NCBI GenBank assembly: GCA_042091275.1
Contig: JBELHR010000009.1
Location: 7,783-71,782 of the forward strand
DNA from: JBELHR01 sp042091275
GTDB lineage: Bacteria; Bacteroidota; Bacteroidia; Flavobacteriales; Flavobacteriaceae
Direction: 5' to 3'
Length of the DNA: 64,000 nucleotides
Position 1 is the first letter of the stretch, and every line of letters begins with the position of its first letter. Shown here piece by piece: positions 51,127 through 59,894 of the stretch. The notes beneath the pieces are model-generated. The model searched no databases and was not told the DNA's origin. It worked only from the letters and a program-made list of their open reading frames with translations. The translations under genes were made by a program, and so were the position numbers.

Positions 51127-53211
51127 TTAATTCATTTCGAGAGAAATCAAAAAGGCAAAGTCTCTCGCCGTCTCTTTTATCGCATCAAACCTGCCGGAGG
51201 CTCCTCCATGACCTGTTTCCATATCGATATGAAATAATATTTTAGATTGGGACCTATTACAATCTCTCAACTTTGCTACCCATTTAGCTGGCTCCCAGTA
51301 CTGAACTTGGGAATCGAAATATCCCGTGGTCACTAACATAGCAGGATAGGATTGCCCGGTGACATTGTCATATGGAGAATAGGATTTAATATAATCATAA
51401 TACTCTTTAATATTTGGATTTCCCCATTCGTCATATTCACCCGTAGTTAATGGTATACTTGCGTCTAACATAGTACTTACCACATCCACAAATGGAACCT
51501 GAGCTACGATACCGTTAAACAAATCGGGTCTCATATTAGCCACAGCACCAACTAGCAATCCGCCAGCAGAACCACCCATAGCATAGAGGTGATTTGCTGA
51601 GCCCATACCATTGTCAATTAAATACTCCGCGCAATCAATAAAATCATAAAAAGTATTTTTCTTATTCAAAAGCCTTCCGTTATCATACCAAGGTCTACCG
51701 AGATATTCTCCCCCTCGAACATGAGCTAGTGCAAATACAAAGCCCCTATTTAAAAGAGAAATTCTACTTAGGCTAAAACTGTCATCCACAGTGTAACCGT
51801 AGGCCCCATAAGCATATAATAATACAGGAGTATTCTCATCCAATATCGTATCCTTGTGATACACTACAGATAGCGCAACTTTCTCCCCATCTCTCGCGCT
51901 TACCCACAAGCGTTTACTCTTGTATTCTTCTTTGTTGTAGCCCCCAGGAATCTCCTGTTCTTTCTTAATTTCCTTTGTTCCGTCTGTCAAATTATAGTCT
52001 ATCACAGAACTCGGTGTAGTCATGGAATTGTAACCGTATCTGATTTTATCCGTATCGTATTCTGGATTTGAATAGACATAGGCGGAGTAAGTTTCTTCCT
52101 CAAAAGGCAAATAATAATCTTGAGAATTATCCCAAAACTTAATTCGGATGAGATTCAGTCCGTTTTTTCTTTCCTCTAAAACCAAAAAATCCTTAAAAAT
52201 AGAGATATCCTCCAAAAGAACCGATTCGCGATGTGGAATAACATCCTTCCAATTTTCCAATTCAGTTTGTCCAATAGGGGTTTTGACTAATTTAAAGTTA
52301 GTCGCCTTATCCGCATTGGTTAGGATATAGAAATAATCCTCATAGTGAGCAACACTATATTCGAGATCTGCTGTCCTTTCTTGGACCACCTTAAAAGGGT
52401 TTTCAGGGTTTTCTGAAGAAACAAATCGATATTCTGTACTATTTGTGCTAAAAGATCCAACAACGATAAAAGCCTCTGACTTTGTCTTTGTCACAAAGGT
52501 GTTAAACGCCTCGTCTTTTTCCTCAAAAACTAAAACCGGATCGGCATCCTCATCTACTCTAAACCTAAATATTTTATTACTTCTAAGTGTACTTTGGTCG
52601 TTTTCTGTAAAAAAAACAGTCTTACTATCACTTGCCCAAACCGCAGAACCATTGGTATTTGAAATACCTAGATCCTTTATCTCCCCACTGCGTAAATCCT
52701 TTAGTTTTAATTTGTATTGTCGCCTGCTGACAGTATCCTCTCCAAAGATCGCAAAACAATTATCTGGACTTATACTCATACCTCCCAAGTTGTAGTATTC
52801 ATGCCCTTTAGCCATGATATTTACATCAAAGAGCAACTCTTCGGGATTGGACATCAATTCCTTTCTACGGACATAGATCGGATATTGTTTTCCCTTTTCA
52901 TACTTGCTGATATAATGGTAGCCTTTTTTGAAATAAGGCACCGATTGATCATCTTCCTTGACTCGTGATTTTATTTCCTTAAAAAGCTCCTCTCTCAGAC
53001 TCTCTGTAGACTTCGTCTCCTTCTCAAAATATGCGTTTTCTGAATGTAAATGCTCCAACACTTCGCGTGTTTGCTCATCTTTTTCTGAAGCTTCTTTTTG
53101 ATCGTCTGTCAGACGCATCCAATGATAATTATCTTCTCGTTTTTGTCCGAACTCCTCGAATTCAAAGGGTTCTTTTTTTGGATTTGGAATTAAACTTCCT
53201 ATTTTGTTCAT
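51127..53211 (-). CDS. Prolyl oligopeptidase family protease (oligopeptidase B-like)
   Basis: A 694-residue S9A serine peptidase without signal peptide, hence cytoplasmic. The N-terminal beta-propeller (about 70-410) contains DNYHWMRLTDDQK at the start and NGSAVWASDSKTVFFTENDQ within blades. The catalytic domain has LLYAYGAYGYTVDDSF, the nucleophile in AMGGSAGGLLVGA, the aspartate in TTGYFDSQVQYWEPAKW and the histidine in TGHGGASGRFD. Sequence resembles PtrB, which cuts after basic residues in short peptides, but specificity is not proven here. A weak terminator separates it from rocD upstream. Confidence 0.92.
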   Translation of the reverse strand: MNKIGSLIPNPKKEPFEFEEFGQKREDNYHWMRLTDDQKEASEKDEQTREVLEHLHSENAYFEKETKSTESLREELFKEIKSRVKEDDQSVPYFKKGYHYISKYEKGKQYPIYVRRKELMSNPEELLFDVNIMAKGHEYYNLGGMSISPDNCFAIFGEDTVSRRQYKLKLKDLRSGEIKDLGISNTNGSAVWASDSKTVFFTENDQSTLRSNKIFRFRVDEDADPVLVFEEKDEAFNTFVTKTKSEAFIVVGSFSTNSTEYRFVSSENPENPFKVVQERTADLEYSVAHYEDYFYILTNADKATNFKLVKTPIGQTELENWKDVIPHRESVLLEDISIFKDFLVLEERKNGLNLIRIKFWDNSQDYYLPFEEETYSAYVYSNPEYDTDKIRYGYNSMTTPSSVIDYNLTDGTKEIKKEQEIPGGYNKEEYKSKRLWVSARDGEKVALSVVYHKDTILDENTPVLLYAYGAYGYTVDDSFSLSRISLLNRGFVFALAHVRGGEYLGRPWYDNGRLLNKKNTFYDFIDCAEYLIDNGMGSANHLYAMGGSAGGLLVGAVANMRPDLFNGIVAQVPFVDVVSTMLDASIPLTTGEYDEWGNPNIKEYYDYIKSYSPYDNVTGQSYPAMLVTTGYFDSQVQYWEPAKWVAKLRDCNRSQSKILFHIDMETGHGGASGRFDAIKETARDFAFLISLEMN

Positions 53212-53222
53212 TATCTCAATGT

Positions 53223-53250
53223 AAAAAGGAGCTAATTAAAGCTCCTTTAT
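53223..53250 (-). terminator. Terminator after rocD
   Basis: AAAGGAGC (53225-53232) pairs with GCTCCTTT (53241-53248) across an 8-base loop. On the minus strand the hairpin is followed by a short T run. Confidence 0.7.
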
Positions 53251-53253
53251 TAT

Positions 53254-54528
53254 TTATTCAAAATCTCTTAGTGTCCTAATTATAATACCTACACAATCTA
53301 GTAATTGCTCTCTTGTCATAACAAGTGGCGGAGCAAATCGAATGATATTACCATGGGTTGGTTTCGCCAAAAGACCATTTTCTTTTAACGCTACACAGAT
53401 ATCCCATGCAGTCGAACTATCTGGACTATCATTAATTACAATAGCGTTGAGTAATCCTCTTCCTCTAACCAAAGTCACCAAATCCGTATCTGCAATATAT
53501 TTATTCAGCTCCTCTCTAAAAAGATTCCCTAAAACTCGCGCATTTTCAGCTAAACCTTCTTCCCTAACTACTTCCAAAGCTGCCATAGCAACTCGAGCAG
53601 CGATTGGATTCCCACCAAAAGTAGATCCGTGAGAACCTGGTGTTATAACATCCATTATGGCGTCGTCTGCCAAAACAGCAGAAACAGGATAAACACCTCC
53701 TGAAAGTGCTTTACCCAAAATCAACACATCTGGTTTTGCAGAACTGGTATCCCAAGAACACAAACCTTTTCCACAAGTACAATCTCCACAAACCGCTAAT
53801 AAACTTCCTGTTCTGGCTATTCCGGTTTGAATCTCATCAGCCATAAACAGCACATTTTTCTCTCTACACTTTTTGGCTACATAAGGCAAGTAATCTGAAT
53901 CTGGAACATTCACTCCTGCCTCTCCTTGAATAGGTTCTATCAAAACTCCAACCACATCTTCAATTTCCAAAGCAGTATCTAGAGCTTCTTTATCGTTGTA
54001 ATCTATCGTTATAAAACCATCGGTAAAAGGACCAAAGTTCTTTCGTGCATCTTCATCTGTTGAAAAAGAAATAATAGTGGTCGTTCTTCCGTGGAAATTC
54101 TGGTCAAAAACGATGATTTTTCCTTTGTCCGCAGCAATTCCCTTTTTTTCTACTCCCCAACGTCTACAAATCTTCAATGCTGTTTCTACTGCTTCAGCTC
54201 CTGTATTCATCGGTAAAATCTTATCAAAACCAAAATAAGAAGACATATACTCCTCATAAGGCCCCAATTGATCGTTGTAAAATGCTCTTGAGGTAAGTGT
54301 CAACTCTTTGGCTTGCTCCGTTAAAGCATTAATTATTTTTGGATGACAGTGACCTTGATTTACAGCAGAGTAAGCACTTAAAAAATCGTAATAGCGCTTG
54401 CCTTCTACATCCCAAACATAAACACCATCTCCTTTTTTGAGAACGGCTGGTAAAGGGTGGTAATTGTGTGCACCATATTTATTTTCGAGATCTATCGCAA
54501 CTTGACTTGAATCTATGGATATTGACAT
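53254..54528 (-). CDS. rocD: Ornithine aminotransferase with Cys-rich insert
   Basis: A class III PLP aminotransferase of 424 residues that converts ornithine and 2-oxoglutarate to glutamate semialdehyde and glutamate. Motifs: NTGAEAVETALKICRRWG, NFHGRTTTIISFS, EPIQGEAGVNVP, ADEIQTGIARTG, and the PLP lysine K273 in LILGKALSGG. Between the DEIQTG strand and the lysine it carries a short insert CGDCTCGKGLC (247-257) with four closely spaced cysteines in a CxxCxC(x4)C pattern, suited to bind a metal. I recall similar inserts in other flavobacterial homologues. It is a single-gene unit. A TAATTTCG near-match to the -7 motif lies about 60 bp upstream. Confidence 0.94.
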   Translation of the reverse strand: MSISIDSSQVAIDLENKYGAHNYHPLPAVLKKGDGVYVWDVEGKRYYDFLSAYSAVNQGHCHPKIINALTEQAKELTLTSRAFYNDQLGPYEEYMSSYFGFDKILPMNTGAEAVETALKICRRWGVEKKGIAADKGKIIVFDQNFHGRTTTIISFSTDEDARKNFGPFTDGFITIDYNDKEALDTALEIEDVVGVLIEPIQGEAGVNVPDSDYLPYVAKKCREKNVLFMADEIQTGIARTGSLLAVCGDCTCGKGLCSWDTSSAKPDVLILGKALSGGVYPVSAVLADDAIMDVITPGSHGSTFGGNPIAARVAMAALEVVREEGLAENARVLGNLFREELNKYIADTDLVTLVRGRGLLNAIVINDSPDSSTAWDICVALKENGLLAKPTHGNIIRFAPPLVMTREQLLDCVGIIIRTLRDFE

Positions 54529-54618
54529 GTTGAAAAATTTTAATTTAAAGAATCTAAATTCCTGCTTTATCTCGGAGAGAAATCATCCTATAGCCGCGAA
54601 ATTAACAATAAAATTTGA

Positions 54619-54626
54619 TAAATTTG
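54619..54626 (+). promoter_or_regulatory. -7 promoter element of the gapped gene at 54648
   Basis: TAAATTTG, an exact match, 21 bp before the ATG at 54648. Confidence 0.5.
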
Positions 54627-54647
54627 AGAGGACCTAATTAAAACCTA

Positions 54648-54904
54648 ATGAGAAAACTACTATTTCAAANNNNNNNNNNNNNNNNNNNNNNNNNNNNNNN
54701 NNNNNNNNNNNNNNNNNNNNNNNNNNNNNNNNNNNNNNNNNNNNNNNNNNNNNNNNNNNNNNNNNNNNNAAAGGAGAAAACAAAGCAATAGTTGTAGAAG
54801 ATGCTGGACAAATCGCTATGATGCAGGCAAATATTAGCCTGACAAAAAACATGTCAGAAGAAGTTCTAAAAGCCTTGAGCGATTATATCCTTTCTGTGGA
54901 GTAA
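54648..54904 (+). CDS. Short protein of unknown function interrupted by assembly gap
   Basis: An ATG at 54648 starts MRKLLFQ and runs into 100 N. After the gap the reading frame that ends at TAA 54902-54904 reads KGENKAIVVEDAGQIAMMQ, then a helical NMSEEVLKALSDYILSVE. The two parts are joined only by position; because the true gap length is unknown, the frame relation cannot be tested. I do not recognise the family. A promoter element lies just upstream and rlmD follows after 49 bp. Confidence 0.5.
54670..54769. other. Assembly gap (100 N)
   Basis: Exactly 100 N, a placeholder for unknown length. It removes the middle of the small gene at 54648-54904. Confidence 0.98.
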
Positions 54905-54941
54905 TTTTGATTTGGTCAGAGCATTTTTTTAAAGAAAACTG

Positions 54942-54949
54942 TACCTTTG
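54942..54949 (+). promoter_or_regulatory. -7 promoter element of rlmD operon
   Basis: TACCTTTG, an exact match, only 4 bp before the ATG at 54954. It predicts a leaderless or nearly leaderless mRNA. Confidence 0.6.
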
Positions 54950-54953
54950 CCGC

Positions 54954-56402
54954 ATGGGTAGAAAGAAAAAACCACAAATTTTTGAAGGATTAGAAGTTTT
55001 TGATGCAGCAGCGAGAGGTAAAGCTGTGGCTAAAGCTCCAGATGGAAGAGTTGTATTTTTAAACAATGCGGTTCCCGGTGATGTTGTAGACGTTCAAACC
55101 GGTAAAAAGAGAAAAGCCTTTTACGAAGGTAAAGTGACGAACTTCCAAAAACTTTCCGACAAGAGAACGGAAGTAGCATGCGAACACTTTGAATATTGTG
55201 GTGGTTGTAAATGGCAAAACATGTCCTACGACTGGCAATTGCACTATAAACAAGAAGAGGTCACAAACAATCTTATCAGAATTGGTCATTTAGATCTTCC
55301 TGAGGTGGAATCTATTCTTCCCTGTGAGGAAACCTATTTTTATCGCAATAAAATGGAGTTTTCTTTTTCCGCGAATCGTTGGTTAACACCAGAAGAAATT
55401 GACTCTGGACAAGAAGATTTGGGATCTAGAAATGCTTTGGGATTCCATATTTCAGGAATGTGGGACAAAATTCTCGATATTCAAAAATGTCACTTACAAG
55501 AGGACCCGTCGAATGCCTTGCGAAATGAAATGAGAGCATTCGCTGAGAACAACAATATCAGTTTTTACAATCCAAGAACTCAAGAAGGTTTTTTGAGGAC
55601 TATGATGATTCGTATTGCATCGACTGGAGAAATAATGGTTGTTATGCAGTTTTTTGAAAACGATAAGAATTCGATTCAAAAAGTAATGAACCACCTTAAA
55701 AACAATTTCCCACAAATAACCTCTCTTCAGTATACGGTCAATTCCAAAGGAAATGACAGTATTTACGATCAAAAGATAATTTGTTTTGATGGTAGAGATC
55801 ATATATTTGAAGAAATGGAGGGGCTAAAATTTAAAATTAACGCAAAATCTTTCTATCAAACAAACTCAAAGCAGGCCTACGAACTTTATAAACTCACCAG
55901 AGACTTCGCAAATTTAAGTGGAGAAGAATTGGTCTATGACCTCTACACAGGTACGGGAACAATAGCTCAGTTTGTATCCAAAAAAGCAAAAAAGGTAGTT
56001 GGAGTAGAATCTGTACCAGAGGCTATTGCCGATGCAAAATCCAATGCCAAAAACAACCAAATAGAAAACGCTTCGTTTTTTGTCGGTGATATGAAGGATG
56101 TATTTACCGATGCTTTTATTCGAGAACACGGACATCCCGATGTGATCATAACAGACCCTCCTAGAGATGGAATGCATAAAAAAGTAGTTGAGCAACTACT
56201 AAAAATCAAAGCAGAACGCATCGTATACGTTAGTTGCAACTCTGCAACTCAAGCCAGAGACCTAGCTTTGATGAGCGATATGTATAAAATCACAAGAACC
56301 AAGGCAGTAGATATGTTCCCACAAACACATCACGTAGAAAATATCGTACTATTGGAAAAAATTAAAAACCCTGTTCAAAAAGACCCTGTAAGTCATGACT
56401 AG
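54954..56402 (+). CDS. rlmD: 23S rRNA (uracil-C5)-methyltransferase RlmD-like
   Basis: A 482-residue SAM-dependent RNA methyltransferase of the RlmCD/TrmA family. An N-terminal TRAM-like OB fold (VFDAAARGKAVAKAPDGRVV) precedes a probable [4Fe-4S] site with cysteines in ACEHFEYCGGCKWQ and IQKCHLQ. The methyltransferase domain has ELVYDLYTGTGTIAQFV (SAM site), ITDPPRDGMH, and the catalytic cysteine in VYVSCNSATQARDL. Which uridine it modifies (1939 or 747 numbering) cannot be told. It leads an operon: the next gene overlaps it by 8 bp, and genes follow closely to 59893. Confidence 0.93.
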   Translation: MGRKKKPQIFEGLEVFDAAARGKAVAKAPDGRVVFLNNAVPGDVVDVQTGKKRKAFYEGKVTNFQKLSDKRTEVACEHFEYCGGCKWQNMSYDWQLHYKQEEVTNNLIRIGHLDLPEVESILPCEETYFYRNKMEFSFSANRWLTPEEIDSGQEDLGSRNALGFHISGMWDKILDIQKCHLQEDPSNALRNEMRAFAENNNISFYNPRTQEGFLRTMMIRIASTGEIMVVMQFFENDKNSIQKVMNHLKNNFPQITSLQYTVNSKGNDSIYDQKIICFDGRDHIFEEMEGLKFKINAKSFYQTNSKQAYELYKLTRDFANLSGEELVYDLYTGTGTIAQFVSKKAKKVVGVESVPEAIADAKSNAKNNQIENASFFVGDMKDVFTDAFIREHGHPDVIITDPPRDGMHKKVVEQLLKIKAERIVYVSCNSATQARDLALMSDMYKITRTKAVDMFPQTHHVENIVLLEKIKNPVQKDPVSHD

Positions 56403-56850
56403 AAGAATGATGGCCTTTGCCTTTATACTTGTTCTGTTTTTTTCCTCCTGCGAAAATGAGGATATCTGTCTTCAAGAAGGAACTCCATTTGTGATTATAA
56501 CTTTTTACGACAAAGACAATCCCCAGGAAAAAAAAGCAGTTGACAGTCTGACTGTCAGCTCGGAGGACTTTGGCGATTATATTCAAAATAGGTCAACGGA
56601 TTCTATTGCGATACCGATGAATTTGAATCTATCTCAGACCCCTTACCTCTTTCAATCTGGAGAAATTCAGGATAATTTGGTATTTAATTATAACAGAGAA
56701 TCGGAATACATCTCAAGATCATGTGGTTTCAAAACTACTTTTACAGAGTTTTCATTAGATTTAAATAATCCGAATTGGATTAACTCAATTGAAATTTTAA
56801 ACACAGACATTATTGATGAAGCGAGTACTTCCATTAAAATATATCACTAG
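56395..56850 (+). CDS. DUF6452 family lipoprotein
   Basis: A 151-residue lipoprotein: the signal sequence MAFAFILVLFFSSC ends in a lipobox Cys at about 19, then CENEDICLQEGTPFVIITFYD. The mature domain is a small beta sandwich with a pair of further cysteines (DIC near the start, SCGFKT late). Features and position fit DUF6452, a Bacteroidota family usually next to rlmD and a DUF6048 gene. The role is unknown. It overlaps rlmD by 8 bp and the next gene by 35 bp, so translation of the three is coupled. Confidence 0.8.
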   Translation: MTRRMMAFAFILVLFFSSCENEDICLQEGTPFVIITFYDKDNPQEKKAVDSLTVSSEDFGDYIQNRSTDSIAIPMNLNLSQTPYLFQSGEIQDNLVFNYNRESEYISRSCGFKTTFTEFSLDLNNPNWINSIEILNTDIIDEASTSIKIYH

Positions 56851-57526
56851 TCTCTTATTGCTTGTAAGCTTTTGCGGTTTTGCACAAGATTCGGAACTAC
56901 CCGAGAGTGAAACCGATAGTTTAAGGCAGACAAACTGGGGGTTTAGAGTTGGTATCAATATCCTGCCTCCCCTCGTTAGCATCATTGACAAGGACGATCA
57001 AGGATTGGAGCTGATAGCAGATTACCGTTTTAAACAAAACTGGTATCTGGCTGCAGAACTAGGAAGAGAGAGCTATTTTGGTTCGGAAGATTTTTTTGAT
57101 TACAATACAAAGGGTAACTTTGCTAAAATTGGAGTGAATTATAACGCATATAATAATTGGCTAGATATGAATAACGAAATCTTTATCGGTGGACGTTATG
57201 GTTTTGCTAATTTCACTCAAAAAGTCACAGAAGTGACCTATTATAATTCTGGAACTTATTTTCCAGACTACGCATTTAACCCTCAGTCCGCTCAGAGCGA
57301 CAGATTAAATGCACATTGGTTTGAAATGGTAGCAGGTTTGAAAGTAGAAACTTTTAAAAATCTATTTTTAGGCGTACAGGTGGCTTTCAGTAAGATTATT
57401 ACGGAAGATCAACCCGAAGGATTTGAAAACTTATTCGTACCCGGTATTGGAAGAACATCGGTAAACAATATTGGAACGCGATTTAGTTATACGATATCTT
57501 ATTTAATTCCTTTTAAAAAGAAATAA
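56816..57526 (+). CDS. DUF6048 family outer-membrane protein
   Basis: A 236-residue exported protein. A signal peptide (YITSLLLLVSFCGFAQ) precedes beta strands with alternating aromatic residues (NWGFRVGINILPP, LIADYRFKQNWYLAAELG, WFEMVAGLKVETFKNLFLGVQVAF) and a terminal ISYLIPFKKK strand, consistent with a small outer-membrane barrel. It fits DUF6048. The constant pairing with the DUF6452 lipoprotein suggests that the two work as a complex in the outer membrane (inference). The start ATG at 56816 lies within the preceding gene. Confidence 0.8.
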   Translation: MKRVLPLKYITSLLLLVSFCGFAQDSELPESETDSLRQTNWGFRVGINILPPLVSIIDKDDQGLELIADYRFKQNWYLAAELGRESYFGSEDFFDYNTKGNFAKIGVNYNAYNNWLDMNNEIFIGGRYGFANFTQKVTEVTYYNSGTYFPDYAFNPQSAQSDRLNAHWFEMVAGLKVETFKNLFLGVQVAFSKIITEDQPEGFENLFVPGIGRTSVNNIGTRFSYTISYLIPFKKK

Positions 57527-57529
57527 ATT

Positions 57530-58477
57530 ATGAATGCGATACCTAGTGTAAATCTAGAGGACTTTTTATCAGAGGATCCTCAAAGAAAACAAGCCTTTGT
57601 CGATGCTATTGGAAAGGCTTATGAAGAAATTGGTTTTGTAGCACTTAAAGGCCATTTTTTGGATCAGAAACTATCGGATGATTTATATCGTGAAATTGCA
57701 GCTTTCTTTGAGCTGGAAGACAGTATTAAAGAAGGCTATGAGATTCCTGGAATAGGAGGCCAAAGAGGCTATACCTCGTTTGGAAAAGAGAGTGCCAAAG
57801 GTAAATCTGAAGGAGATTTAAAAGAATTTTGGCATTTTGGACAATACGTAGAGAACAACGCAAAACTCGAAGCGGAATACCCTCCTAACGTTTTAGTAAA
57901 TGAACTAGAGCACTTTAACGCTGTTGGTAAGGAAGCTTTTAAACAACTCGAGAGAACTGCGAAGTATGTCTTAAGAGCGCTAGCTTTATATTTAAAGATC
58001 GACGAGTTTTACTTTGATAATTTCATTTTAAATGGAAACAGTATTTTGAGGCCAATCCATTACCCTCCAATCTTTCAAGAACCCAAAGGAGCTGAGAGAG
58101 CAGCTGCTCACGGAGATATCAATCTGATAACACTTCTTATGGGAGCACAAGGAAAAGGGCTTCAGGTCCAAAATATGGAAGGTGAATGGATCGATGCAAT
58201 TGCCAGTCCAGAAGAATTGATGATCAATGTGGGAGATATGCTGTCTCGTCACACGAATAACAAGTTAAAATCAACCATTCATCGCGTTGTAAATCCTCCT
58301 AAAGAACTTTGGGGTACTTCTCGATATTCCATCCCGTTTTTTATGCATCCGATCAGTGACATGCCTTTGAATTGTTTAGAGTCTTGTATTGACGAAGATC
58401 ACCCAAAAGGTTTTGAAGATATTACCGCGGGAGAATTTCTAAACGAGAGATTAAGAGAATTAGGATTGATCAAATGA
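57530..58477 (+). CDS. Isopenicillin N synthase-like 2OG-Fe(II) oxygenase
   Basis: A 315-residue non-heme iron oxygenase. The N-terminal DIOX_N region (IPSVNLEDFLSED, AYEEIGFVALKGH) is followed by the double-stranded beta helix. Iron ligands: H and D in AAHGDINLITLL and H in STIHRVVNPP; the 2-oxoglutarate-binding arginine is in SRYSIPFFMHP. The family includes isopenicillin N synthase, ACC oxidase and gibberellin oxidases; bacterial members in such housekeeping operons have no assigned substrate. It starts 3 bp after the DUF6048 gene, and its stop overlaps the next start (ATGA). Confidence 0.88.
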   Translation: MNAIPSVNLEDFLSEDPQRKQAFVDAIGKAYEEIGFVALKGHFLDQKLSDDLYREIAAFFELEDSIKEGYEIPGIGGQRGYTSFGKESAKGKSEGDLKEFWHFGQYVENNAKLEAEYPPNVLVNELEHFNAVGKEAFKQLERTAKYVLRALALYLKIDEFYFDNFILNGNSILRPIHYPPIFQEPKGAERAAAHGDINLITLLMGAQGKGLQVQNMEGEWIDAIASPEELMINVGDMLSRHTNNKLKSTIHRVVNPPKELWGTSRYSIPFFMHPISDMPLNCLESCIDEDHPKGFEDITAGEFLNERLRELGLIK

Positions 58478-58647
58478 TAGACCGCAAACTTCTAATTGGA
58501 TTTGGCCTGGGAATCTTATTCTTAATTATAGGAACAGTACTCAAAATTTTTGAGCAGGACTACTCCCTTGTATTTTTAGGAATAGGTCTAGTAATTTCCT
58601 CTGTGGTTTTTATGCGTTTCGCTTGGTCCAATATCAAAAAGAAATAA
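58474..58647 (+). CDS. Small two-helix membrane protein
   Basis: A 57-residue frame starts at an ATGA overlap with the oxygenase stop and ends 1 bp before the SUI1 gene. It reads MIDRKLLIGFGLGILFLIIG, then a short polar turn with FEQDYS, then a second hydrophobic helix (LVFLGIGLVISSVVF) and a basic KKK end. The two helices, positive-inside ends and tight operon fit mark it as a real gene. No family is recognised. Confidence 0.75.
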   Translation: MIDRKLLIGFGLGILFLIIGTVLKIFEQDYSLVFLGIGLVISSVVFMRFAWSNIKKK

Positions 58648-58648
58648 A

Positions 58649-59005
58649 ATGGCAAAAAAGCATAAAAAAATATCTGACTTATCCGATTTAGGAGGTTTTG
58701 TGTTTTCCACAAACGACGATTTCGATCCGGGAACGGGTGCAGAAACTGAAACTTTAGCTCCAGAGAATCAATATCTTGAAGCACATTTCTCCAACAAAGG
58801 TCGGGGTGGAAAAACCGTCACTGTCATAAGTGGATTTCAGGGATCCGATGAGGACCTCAAAACTCTAGCTAAAAAACTTAAAACCAAATGTGGTGTTGGA
58901 GGTAGCGTTAAGGATGGTGAGATAATTATCCAAGGAAAATACAGAGATAAGATAATGGAAATACTCCTCTCTGAAAATTATAAAGTTAAACGAGTAGGCG
59001 GTTAA
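58649..59005 (+). CDS. SUI1/eIF1-like translation factor (YciH type)
   Basis: A 118-residue protein. The C-terminal 75 residues form the SUI1 fold: GRGGKTVTVISGFQGSDEDLKTLAKKLKTKCGVGG, then KDGEIIIQGKYRDKIMEIL. Bacterial YciH proteins resemble eukaryotic eIF1 and influence start-codon fidelity. The N-terminal part is polar and probably disordered. The gene starts 1 bp after the small membrane protein and belongs to the rlmD operon, next to another translation-related gene. Confidence 0.93.
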   Translation: MAKKHKKISDLSDLGGFVFSTNDDFDPGTGAETETLAPENQYLEAHFSNKGRGGKTVTVISGFQGSDEDLKTLAKKLKTKCGVGGSVKDGEIIIQGKYRDKIMEILLSENYKVKRVGG

Positions 59006-59014
59006 ACGGAGATT

Positions 59015-59893
59015 ATGAAAGCAATTCCAAATTCAGAACTCATCATTAACCCCGATGGCAGCATTTACCATCTAAATCTCAAACCGGAACATATTTGCGA
59101 CACTCTTATATTTGTCGGAGATCCCGATCGCGTGGATTTAGTAAGCAGTCACTTTGACGAGATTGAATTTACGGTCCAAAAAAGAGAGTTTAAAACCGTT
59201 ATCGGAAGCTACAAAGGGATGCGATTAAATGTGATTTCCACAGGGATTGGGCCAGACAATATAGACATCGTTTTAAATGAGCTCGACGCCTTGGCTAATA
59301 TTGACTTTGAAACTCGAACACTTAAACCTAAGCACAGATCTCTTAGAATAATTCGCATTGGAACCTCCGGCTCCTTGCAAAAACACATTCCAATTGACCG
59401 TTTTTTAATCAGTACTTTCGGATTGGGCTTAAATACCCTGCTCCACTCCTATCAAACAGAGAACTATCGGAATCAAGAGCTTGAAAATGCCTTTATCACA
59501 CACACCGATTGGCCTTTGGAAAGAGGTAGGCCTTATGCTGTAAAAGGAGATGAGGAACTCCTGAATTTATTTGCATCAGAAGAGGTTTTTCAAGGTATTA
59601 CAGCAACCGCCAATGGTTTTTATGGCCCTCAGGGAAGAAGTATAAGAATACCTTTGAGGAGAAAGGATTTAAATCAAAAAATAGAACAGTTTAATTGGTC
59701 GGACCAAAGCATAACAAATCTCGAGATGGAAACTTCTGCCATCTATGGTCTATCCGCTATTCTGGGGCATCGCGCCTGCTCCTTAAATGCTATTTTAGCC
59801 AATAGGGTTACTGGAGAATTTAGCTCTAAGCCTGAAAAAACGGTAGAAGATTTGATTCAATTCACCTTAAATAGATTGGTAGAGAAAAATTAA
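59015..59893 (+). CDS. Nucleoside phosphorylase (uridine phosphorylase-like)
   Basis: A 292-residue PNP/UDP-family phosphorylase that releases a base from a nucleoside using phosphate. Motifs: TLIFVGDPDRVDLVSSHF (phosphate site), NVISTGIGPDNIDIVLNEL, IIRIGTSGSLQKHIP and the ribose-binding NLEMETSAIYGLSAI. It resembles uridine phosphorylases in length, but an adenosine or inosine substrate cannot be excluded. It lies 9 bp after the SUI1 gene as the last member of the rlmD operon and ends 1 bp before the convergent ung gene, with no terminator visible. Confidence 0.88.
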   Translation: MKAIPNSELIINPDGSIYHLNLKPEHICDTLIFVGDPDRVDLVSSHFDEIEFTVQKREFKTVIGSYKGMRLNVISTGIGPDNIDIVLNELDALANIDFETRTLKPKHRSLRIIRIGTSGSLQKHIPIDRFLISTFGLGLNTLLHSYQTENYRNQELENAFITHTDWPLERGRPYAVKGDEELLNLFASEEVFQGITATANGFYGPQGRSIRIPLRRKDLNQKIEQFNWSDQSITNLEMETSAIYGLSAILGHRACSLNAILANRVTGEFSSKPEKTVEDLIQFTLNRLVEKN

Positions 59894-59894
59894 T

